From JANXMY01 sp964251675 (lineage in GTDB: Bacteria > Armatimonadota > Armatimonadia > Armatimonadales > Capsulimonadaceae): a DNA stretch of 64,000 nucleotides. The notes below the pieces were generated by a model. The model had not been told where the DNA came from and searched no databases. It saw only the letters and a list, made by a program, of their open reading frames with translations. The translations under genes were made by a program, and so were the position numbers. The DNA is taken from assembly GCA_964251675.1 (NCBI GenBank), contig CAXUKS010000020.1:1-64000 (forward strand), written 5' to 3'. Each line of letters begins with the position of its first letter. The first letter of the stretch is position 1. Of this stretch, positions 58,026 through 64,000 are shown piece after piece.

Positions 58026-60131
58026 CTAAAACGTCTGCTGGCGGACCAGCTTGGTGTCCAAAAAGATGCGGAACGTGATCTTGTTGCCGATGCCCTGCAC
58101 CGGGGCGCTGATCTGGTCGCCAGGCTGCTGGTCTTCCTCGTAGACTAAATTAGTGCCGGTCACGTCCTGGATTTCAATCTGGACGTGCCGGGTGCGGCGC
58201 GGGCGGCGCGGAACGCGGAAGTCTATCGTGAACTGGCGCAGGCGCGACGAGGCCGAGGGGTCAGAGGGGGCCGTGTTTCCCCCGCTGGAAGCGGAGGTGT
58301 CGGGCGGCGTCACGACGGTGTCCGGCGGCAGGGTCGGGGCAGCAACAGGGACAGGCGGGGTCGTCACCTGCACGGGGTCGCTGGCCTCGGATTCGCCCGC
58401 CGAGTTGACGGCGCTGACGGTGTAAGTGTAGGCCGTGTCGGCCTTCAGGCCCGACTCGGAGAAGCGGGTTCCGGCCAGGCCCTGCGCGACCGTGGTGGTG
58501 TCGCCGCCCTCGGAGCGGATGACTTTGTAGGATTCAGCGCGGGGCGCGGCGTCCCAGGTCAGGCTGATTTTGTCCGGGCCGTCGGCGCTGCCCAGGAGGC
58601 TGGCGGGCACGGCGGGCGGCTGCCGGCCTTTGGAGACGGAAAAGTTGATGGCGGTATTGCGGGCCACTTTGCTTTTCTGCTCCGGCGACTGCCGCAGGAC
58701 GATCCCACTGGGAATTGTGTCGCTGTATTCCTGGGTGACGGCTCCTATCGGGAGGCTGGCGGTGGCGAGGGCATTGGCGGCGTAATCCTGCGTGGTTCCG
58801 ACGAGGGCAGGGACGACCAGGAGGCGCGGGCCGAGACTGCGGTGGACATTGACGTCTTTGCCGGATTTAATGGTGCGGCCCGGCAGGGGGTCCTGGGCAT
58901 AAATCTGGTTTTCCGGCATGGAGTCGCTGTAGTCGCTGTCCTGGCTTTCCACGAGCGTGAAATGCTGCTGCGCGGCAATCCGCTTGGCATCGTCAAAGGT
59001 CTTGCCGATGAGATTAGGGACCTGCACGTCGCTGGGGACTTCGGCGAACATTTTGACGGCATACCACGACAGGCCAATGACGGCCAGCATAGTCAGCACC
59101 ACCAGCGCCCCCAGGAGAACGCCCAGTGGGGAGGCGGGCTTTCGCTCACGTATTCGTTTCTTTTTCGTGCCTTTCGTCATTTCCTCCGTCTCGTCCCATT
59201 CTGCGGCCTCGTCTGCGTCCAGCGCCCCGGCCAGGGCCGGGCTGACCTGCGTGGTCTCAGCGGAGCGCGGGGCAGGCGGGCGCGGGGTGCGTTTGTCAGA
59301 CGCCGCCGTGCGGCCTGTGAGCGGGGACCAGTCCAGAGGCTTGCCGGAGCGCAGGGCCTCGCGGACGGCCTGCAAATCGGAGACCAGCACGGCGGCGGAG
59401 CGGTAGCGGCTGGCCGGGTCAGAATGCAGGGCTTTCTGCACCATGCCGTCGAGCGCGGGCGGAATGCTGGGGTTGACATCACGCGGCGAGGTGACCCGGA
59501 TGCCGCCCGCCATCGGGGGCACGCCGGTCAGCATTTCATAGAGCAGGGCGCCGAGGGCATACAGGTCGCCGCCGAACGAGGGGGCGGGGTTCGGCCTGGC
59601 TTCGGGGGCCAGAAACGCCGCCCGGCCTGGGTCGTCCATGCGTGCGGCGACAATCGCGCCGTAGGAAAAGTCCGTGACTTTGATCTGCCCTTCCGGGCTG
59701 AACAGAACGTGCGTGGCCCGCAGGTCGCCGTGAGCGACGCCGTCACCGTGGGCCGAGGCCAGTGCCTCGGCAACGGCCAGCGCGAAGTCGGTGGCGACGG
59801 TCAGCGTGAACGGCGCGATGCGCCGAATACGCTCGGCCAGGGTGATGCCCCGCAGCTGTTCGCGGACGACATACAGCTCACCGGTATCTTCGGTGACGCC
59901 CTGTTCAAAAACGCGCAGGATGCCCGGATGGTCCAGTGCCTGCGCTTCGCGGACGGCGGCCCCGAAGTCGGCCTGTGCGCCCGCGTTCAGCAGGCCAGCG
60001 GGGACGACCTGAACCGACACGACCCGGCCTTCTTCCCGGTCGCGGGCTTTCGAAAAGCGGTACGGCGGGGTTTCGGGGCCGGACGCCTCTTCCAGCAGTT
60101 CATAGCGGGGATTGATCGCCAGGGCAGACAA
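58026..60131 (-). CDS. PASTA/FN3 membrane protein with a degenerate kinase domain
   Basis: 701 residues. A kinase-like fold occupies about 10-270. Its glycine loop is missing, the beta-3 VxVK reads VSVQVV, the catalytic loop is HGDLRATHVLF in place of HRDLKPEN, and DFG is DFS. A membrane helix (LGVLLGALVVLTMLAVIGL, about 345) leads to two PASTA repeats (VPNLIGKTFDDAKRIA, VPALVGTTQDYAANAL) and a fibronectin III domain. PASTA binds muropeptides in PknB/Stk kinases. The start is a TTG after AAGGAG. Confidence 0.82.
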   Translation of the reverse strand: MSALAINPRYELLEEASGPETPPYRFSKARDREEGRVVSVQVVPAGLLNAGAQADFGAAVREAQALDHPGILRVFEQGVTEDTGELYVVREQLRGITLAERIRRIAPFTLTVATDFALAVAEALASAHGDGVAHGDLRATHVLFSPEGQIKVTDFSYGAIVAARMDDPGRAAFLAPEARPNPAPSFGGDLYALGALLYEMLTGVPPMAGGIRVTSPRDVNPSIPPALDGMVQKALHSDPASRYRSAAVLVSDLQAVREALRSGKPLDWSPLTGRTAASDKRTPRPPAPRSAETTQVSPALAGALDADEAAEWDETEEMTKGTKKKRIRERKPASPLGVLLGALVVLTMLAVIGLSWYAVKMFAEVPSDVQVPNLIGKTFDDAKRIAAQQHFTLVESQDSDYSDSMPENQIYAQDPLPGRTIKSGKDVNVHRSLGPRLLVVPALVGTTQDYAANALATASLPIGAVTQEYSDTIPSGIVLRQSPEQKSKVARNTAINFSVSKGRQPPAVPASLLGSADGPDKISLTWDAAPRAESYKVIRSEGGDTTTVAQGLAGTRFSESGLKADTAYTYTVSAVNSAGESEASDPVQVTTPPVPVAAPTLPPDTVVTPPDTSASSGGNTAPSDPSASSRLRQFTIDFRVPRRPRRTRHVQIEIQDVTGTNLVYEEDQQPGDQISAPVQGIGNKITFRIFLDTKLVRQQTF

Positions 60132-60162
60132 AAAGCGCGTTCTCCTTCGTGACTTGGGCCAA

Positions 60163-60861
60163 TTAGTGAGCAGCCCAGTGAAACTGGGTCCACGAGCCGT
60201 TGGTATTGGGCAGATGCCAGCGCAGGCCGAGCGCGGCGTCGTGCAGGTCATTGACCACGCTGCGGCCTACGGTCCAGCGCGGCCCTTCGGCAAAACCGAC
60301 GCCGCTGACGACTATCGGGGTCCCGGTGCGGCTGGGCACGCCTGCCGTTTCGCCGTCGAACAGCCCCGGCACATGGGTCTTGTAACCGGCGTTCGTTTTG
60401 ACAAAACTGATGGGCACGACGCGCACAGGCCGCCCTGCGCCGGGCCATTCGCCGTGGGCCTGCATCAGCGCCAGCAGCGCCTGCTGCTGAGACGGGGTGG
60501 CTTTCGCATCTAAGTAGATGACCCCGGCAGGCACGTTCGTTTTTGCAATTTTGGCCGTTTTTGATATGCCGGCGCAGCACGCGGCCATTTTGGGCGCGTG
60601 AGCGTCCACCGCGCCGTCTATCGAGATCATGGACAGACCGCTGACATCGGTGCCTGCATAGCTGGCTCTGTCAAAATGGTACACAGCGGCTAACGCGCAG
60701 TTGTCCGGCCCGTTCTCGAACATACACGGGCAGGCATACGCGCAGGAGCATTGGTGCAGGGCCACGCCGTCAGCATTATAGTTCGGGGCCGCCTGAGCGC
60801 GGACGGTTCCCAGCAGAAGCAGGCCGACGGCCAGCGTTTTTGTGAGTTTCGAAAGAAGCAT
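60163..60861 (-). CDS. Exported DUF1326 cysteine-rich protein
   Basis: 232 residues. A signal peptide (LAVGLLLLGTVRAQAAP) and the C-x-C-x3-C-x-C core in QCSCAYACPCMF, plus GVIYLDAKATPSQQ. DUF1326 proteins may bind metal or protect against it; the role is unknown. The stop lies 16 bases before the AAGGAG of the pseudokinase gene, so they are likely co-transcribed. Confidence 0.82.
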   Translation of the reverse strand: MLLSKLTKTLAVGLLLLGTVRAQAAPNYNADGVALHQCSCAYACPCMFENGPDNCALAAVYHFDRASYAGTDVSGLSMISIDGAVDAHAPKMAACCAGISKTAKIAKTNVPAGVIYLDAKATPSQQQALLALMQAHGEWPGAGRPVRVVPISFVKTNAGYKTHVPGLFDGETAGVPSRTGTPIVVSGVGFAEGPRWTVGRSVVNDLHDAALGLRWHLPNTNGSWTQFHWAAH

Positions 60862-60869
60862 CGAAGGGT

Positions 60870-61112
60870 CTACTTTCTATTCTTCGTGCGTTTGTCTTTT
60901 TCAGGCTTCTGCGCTTCGGGCGAGCGGTTCAAATAGCGCAGGGCCAGCGTGCCTGCCGAAGCCAGCAGCATCAGGGCGTACAGCCCCGCGCCTGCCGAGG
61001 TGTAGACGCCAATCTGTGCGGGCAGGGCGTAGCCGCCAAAGAAGAACAGGGCCACGACCAGCACCCACACCGTCAGCAGAATGTCGGCCCAGAGGGGCGG
61101 TTTTGTGGTCAT
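60870..61112 (-). CDS. Small two-helix membrane protein
   Basis: 80 residues. Two hydrophobic helices (ADILLTVWVLVVALFFFGGYAL and AGAGLYALMLLASAGTLAL) and a Lys-rich C-terminus (PEKDKRTKNRK). No family recognised. It precedes the DUF1326 gene by 8 bases. Confidence 0.65.
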   Translation of the reverse strand: MTTKPPLWADILLTVWVLVVALFFFGGYALPAQIGVYTSAGAGLYALMLLASAGTLALRYLNRSPEAQKPEKDKRTKNRK

Positions 61113-61129
61113 TTTGGTTCAGAGCGAGT

Positions 61130-61270
61130 GCGAGGGATTGAAAATCCCTCGCTAGGTGAGGCGTCCTTCGGACGAAGGAACAGAGATAGAACAGGAGGGC
61201 GCAGCAAGCAGCGCCCCTACGTCTTTCACCCGGAGGGTGCTTCTTTGCCGGGGGTTTTTACACCCCCGGC
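61130..61270. repeat. Composite palindromic element that overlaps the aroKB stop
   Basis: The left end 61130-61152 is the GAGGGATTGAAAATCCCTC palindrome, and TAGGTGAGGCGTCC follows as at 38298. A CAAG-loop repeat is nested at 61194-61222. The right end 61247-61270 is GCCGGGGGTTTTTACACCCC then CGGC; it includes the aroKB stop (TAA at 61258-61260). Confidence 0.85.
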
Positions 61271-63063
61271 AGCCCTTGCTGCCGGGCCAGGGCGGCGTAA
61301 ATGGCGGCTTGGGGAACGATGTGCCCCGGTGTCGCGTGGCCGATGGCTTCCATCAGCACAAAGCGGGCCGAGCTGCCGACGCTTTTTTTGTCCCAGGCCA
61401 GCAGGCGCACGATTTCGTCCACCGAATGCGCCGGGTCCAGAGCGACCGCGAACCCGGCGGCCTGCAAAAGCGCGGTCATCGCGTGCGTGTCTTCGGGGCG
61501 CGTCACACCGACTTCCTCGCCAATCAATCCCGCCGCCACCATGCCCAGCGCAATCGCTTCGCCGTGCGTGTAGGTCTGATAATGCGTGAGGGTCTCCAAA
61601 GCGTGCCCGACCGTGTGCCCGAAGTTCAGGATGGCCCGCAGGCCGCCTTCGCGCTCGTCCTGCTCCACCACCCGCGCTTTCAGGGCGCACGAGCGGGCCA
61701 GCACGTAGCCCAGCTCCGGCGAAGTCAGGTCCAGCAGACCGCCGATTTCGCGGGTCAGCAGGCCAAAGAAACTTTTGTCGGCAATTATACCATATTTGAT
61801 GACTTCGGCCAGCCCGGAGCGCCGCTCCCGCACCGAAAGGGTGGAAAGCGTGTCCGGGTCAATTATCACAAGGCGCGGCTGATGGAACGCACCGAGAATG
61901 TTTTTGGCGTGCTGGAAGTTTACCCCAGTTTTGCCGCCCACGCTGCTGTCCACCTGTGCGAGCAGGGTAGTCGGAACCTGCACAAAGTCCAGCCCGCGCA
62001 CATAGGTCGCCGCCGCAAAGCCCGCCAGGTCGCCGATGACGCCCCCACCGAGGGCGACCACCACCGTGCGCCGGTCGGCGGCCTCGGCGTGCAGGGCGGC
62101 GTAGAGTGTTTCCAGATGCGCCAGGGATTTGGTGCCCTCGCCCGGCGGCACAGTCGCCGTGGCGACCCGGAAGCCCGCTCTGGTCAGGCTGTCGCGCAAA
62201 GTGCTTCCATACAGCGTGTCAATTTCGGGGCTGGTGACGACCAGCGCCAGCCGCTCGTTCGCCCCGTCCGGGGCCAGATGCCGGGCCATCTCCGTGCCGA
62301 CGGAGGCCAGCGCCCCGGCTTCCACGAAAATCTCATACGACCGCTCGCCCATCTCTACCGGAACCATGTATGTTTCTGATTTCATATTCAGCATTTCCAA
62401 AACCCGCACAGCGGCTTCTTCCGAGTCGGCACAGGCCGATGTGTCCAAAACGTGCGCGGCCAAGCTTGCATAGCGCGGTCCCCGCTCGGCCAGCAGGGAT
62501 GTGATGCGCGTCAGCGGGTCGTCGGCGTGGGCATGGAGCAGAGGCCGCTCGTGCAGGGACCGGGCCACGCGGGCCAAAATCGCTTCGGGGGCGACTTGCA
62601 GCCAGACCACGGTTCCGATCTCGGCCAGCCGGGCGGCGTTTTCAGGCCGCAGGGGCGTCCCGCCGCCGGTGGACAGTATCAGCGGTGTGTCGCTGCTGTG
62701 TTCAGCCAGCGACGCCAGCAGCGCCGCCTCACGGGCACGGAAGGCTGCCTCGCCTTCGGCGGCGAAAATCTCCGGGATGGTGCAGCCCGCCTCCCGCTCA
62801 ATCTCGGCGTCGGTGTCCAGGTGATGCGCCCCGAGCCGCCGCGCTATGGCCCGCCCCACGGCGCTTTTGCCCGTGCCCATAAAGCCGATAAGAACGATAT
62901 TTGGTGTTTGTGGCTTTGCCCCGCTATCTCTCCCCGCCCCGCTCACGTCTTCGCTCACTGGCCCTTCGCCCACTTGCCCTTCGCCCATTTCCCCGTCCTC
63001 CGCCTGCGTATCAAACTCTTTCGGCACGAAGACCCGCGTTTCCTCCCCGCGCCCCAGGGTCAT
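61258..63063 (-). CDS. aroKB: Shikimate kinase - 3-dehydroquinate synthase fusion
   Basis: 601 residues. The N-terminal 50 residues are an acidic Gly/Glu-rich stretch (EDGEMGEGQVGEGPVSEDV). AroK follows with GFMGTGKSAVGRAIARRLGA, LDTDAEIE and LSTGGGTPLR; AroB begins near residue 230, with PPGEGTKSLA, ALGGGVIGDLAGFAA, TTLLAQVDSSVGGKTGVN and LNFGHTVGHALE. Both act in the shikimate path, here fused as known in some thermophiles. Its stop lies in a palindromic repeat. Confidence 0.94.
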   Translation of the reverse strand: MTLGRGEETRVFVPKEFDTQAEDGEMGEGQVGEGPVSEDVSGAGRDSGAKPQTPNIVLIGFMGTGKSAVGRAIARRLGAHHLDTDAEIEREAGCTIPEIFAAEGEAAFRAREAALLASLAEHSSDTPLILSTGGGTPLRPENAARLAEIGTVVWLQVAPEAILARVARSLHERPLLHAHADDPLTRITSLLAERGPRYASLAAHVLDTSACADSEEAAVRVLEMLNMKSETYMVPVEMGERSYEIFVEAGALASVGTEMARHLAPDGANERLALVVTSPEIDTLYGSTLRDSLTRAGFRVATATVPPGEGTKSLAHLETLYAALHAEAADRRTVVVALGGGVIGDLAGFAAATYVRGLDFVQVPTTLLAQVDSSVGGKTGVNFQHAKNILGAFHQPRLVIIDPDTLSTLSVRERRSGLAEVIKYGIIADKSFFGLLTREIGGLLDLTSPELGYVLARSCALKARVVEQDEREGGLRAILNFGHTVGHALETLTHYQTYTHGEAIALGMVAAGLIGEEVGVTRPEDTHAMTALLQAAGFAVALDPAHSVDEIVRLLAWDKKSVGSSARFVLMEAIGHATPGHIVPQAAIYAALARQQGLPGV

Positions 63064-63100
63064 TCAGTTTTCTCGTTTGCCAGGACAGGAGCCATACATA

Positions 63101-63239
63101 GGAGCCACGCATTGAAATGCGTGGCTCCGGAGTGCCGGGGGTATGAAACCCCCGGCACTCTCGCCCGGCACTCAGCACAGCGGCATTTATGCAGCAACGC
63201 CATACGTGGCTGCAATACGTGGCTGCAATACGTGGCTCT
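63101..63239. repeat. Palindromes and a 13-bp tandem repeat
   Basis: GGAGCCACGCATTGAAATGC pairs into a 28-bp palindrome (63101-63128). A second palindrome covers 63130-63160 with a TATGAAA centre. Then GCATTTATGCAGCAACGC is shared with 27864, and ATACGTGGCTGCA repeats three times (63202-63240). Confidence 0.85.
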
Positions 63240-63264
63240 TGTTGTGACACTGTCTCTCGGCGTG

Positions 63265-63999
63265 TTACTCTGGTGTCTGCCTCGTCTGTCTCCTTTGGAG
63301 CCGATCCACAACACGCGCCGCCACTGGCCCGGCTACTGCCATCAGAAGCACATAGGCTGCTGCCAGCGGGCCAAGCTGCGGGGCAAGCCCGGCACTTACT
63401 CCCAGCCCGGCAATCACAATCGAAAACTCCCCGTGTGCCACGAGCGCCGCCCCGGCCCGCCACCGCCCCGCGCCGTTTACTCCTGCCTTGCGTCCTGCCC
63501 ACCAGCCTGTCAAAAGCTTCGTTCCGCCTGTGATAAGCGCGAGTGCTATCGCGGGCAAAAGAACCGGGGGCAGGCTCGCCGGGTCAATCTGAAGTCCAAA
63601 GAACAAAAAGAAGAGCGCGGCGAACAGGTCGCGCAGCGGGCCAACCTGCCGCTCGGCCTGTTTAAGCAGGGGGCCGGACACCGCCACTCCCACCAGGAAT
63701 GCTCCCACCGCCGCCGAAACGTGCAGGCGCTGCGCGGCTCCCGCCACCACAAGGACCAGCCCAAAGGTGCTCAGAAGAATGACTTCGTCCGACTCGTGGG
63801 CGACCAGGCGGCTGATCCTGTCCCCGTGCCGAACGGCAAGAAACAGGACAGTCCCCGCCGTGACCAGGGCAATCAAGATAGCGACCAGGCCCGCCCCCAG
63901 ACTCTGCCGGATCAGCAGGGCGGAGAGCAAGGGCAGGTAGAGCGCCATCGCCAGGTCTTCCAGCACCAGCACGGAAAGCAGTGTGGGAGTCTCGGGCTT
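63265..63999 (-). CDS. CPA2-type cation/proton antiporter, 5' end cut by the window
   Basis: 244 codons visible, open to the right edge. The membrane helices and the motif VLEDLAMALYLPLL followed by HVSAAVGAFLVGVAVSGPLL, FLFFGLQIDPASLP and LLTGWWAGRKAGVNG fit the KefB/YbaL-like CPA2 family. It should exchange K+ or Na+ for protons. No C-terminal TrkA domain is present after the membrane part. Confidence 0.85.
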   Translation of the reverse strand, partial: KPETPTLLSVLVLEDLAMALYLPLLSALLIRQSLGAGLVAILIALVTAGTVLFLAVRHGDRISRLVAHESDEVILLSTFGLVLVVAGAAQRLHVSAAVGAFLVGVAVSGPLLKQAERQVGPLRDLFAALFFLFFGLQIDPASLPPVLLPAIALALITGGTKLLTGWWAGRKAGVNGAGRWRAGAALVAHGEFSIVIAGLGVSAGLAPQLGPLAAAYVLLMAVAGPVAARVVDRLQRRQTRQTPE

Positions 64000-64000
64000 G

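Noticed and set aside
58185..60152. 655-codon plus-strand ORF
   Set aside because: Lies wholly opposite the pseudokinase gene; its low-complexity Gly/Arg composition is that of an antisense shadow in GC-rich DNA.
1..64000. tRNA, rRNA, prophage or integrative element
   Set aside because: No cloverleaf-like CCA/TTCGA arms, rRNA stretches, integrase, capsid or relaxase genes were seen in any intergenic space.

Overview
The window is a GC-rich (about 60-65% by eye), gene-dense bacterial chromosome segment. A didermic heterotroph is likely: it has a tight-adherence (Tad) pilus locus with an outer-membrane secretin, a beta-barrel protein ending in Phe, a PEP-CTERM exported protein and a lipoprotein. 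Sugar-handling genes of the GH3, GH38, xylose-isomerase-like TIM-barrel, Gfo/Idh/MocA and PfkB families are scattered through it. This mix recalls Armatimonadota, but that is inference; there is no rRNA or other marker here. I found no phage, integrase, transposase, CRISPR array, tRNA or rRNA.

Layout. 1-10.7 kb: a partial hypothetical gene coupled to nagZ, a broken ParE/RelE-type toxin-antitoxin (TA) pair, a UvrD/PcrA-type helicase, a TIM-barrel sugar isomerase, a lipoprotein, an AcuC-type deacetylase, a secretin-N-like exported protein, an FmdB zinc ribbon and a KimA-like permease. 10.8-26.5 kb: housekeeping and accessory genes (SHOCT membrane protein, two MFS carriers, GNAT, polyprenyl-phosphate sugar transferase, slipin, VOC enzyme, cysS, an intact paralogue of the broken TA pair, a Gfo/Idh/MocA oxidoreductase, an EAL protein, an S1/P1 nuclease, an OGG1-type glycosylase and an HTH/coiled-coil/HPD protein). 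26.7-35.8 kb: a nine-gene minus-strand Tad operon, flp-tadE-tadG-cpaB-cpaC-tadZ-tadA-tadB-tadC, with mostly overlapping stops and starts. 36-46.8 kb: a PEP-CTERM gene between two 105-bp direct repeats, an operon with two SPFH proteins, TMEM14 and zinc-ribbon membrane proteins, a beta-barrel protein, a GH38 mannosidase and three overlapping tiny genes. 47-64 kb: a GAF sensor kinase, HtrA, a riboflavin operon (ribD-ribE-[antitoxin-toxin]-ribBA-ribH) that carries a TA module inside it, a PfkB kinase, rpe with a PASTA/FN3 pseudokinase, a DUF1326 protein, an aroK-aroB fusion and a partial CPA2 antiporter.

Four signals stand out beyond ordinary annotation. (1) Many genes have a -10 hexamer placed so that transcription should begin on, or next to, the start codon (fmdB, cysS, the TA antitoxin, the GAF kinase, the S1/P1 nuclease, OGG, the HTH gene), so leaderless mRNAs look common. 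(2) Intergenic spaces hold several families of short palindromes whose loops are conserved while their arms change in a compensated way; some supply the stop codon of the adjacent gene. (3) A TA module sits in frame-tight spacing inside the riboflavin operon. (4) A 378-bp gene-free stretch at 13.0-13.35 kb has a strong Shine-Dalgarno site, a TTG mini-ORF, a hairpin and a long-stem terminator, and looks like an RNA leader or small-RNA locus.
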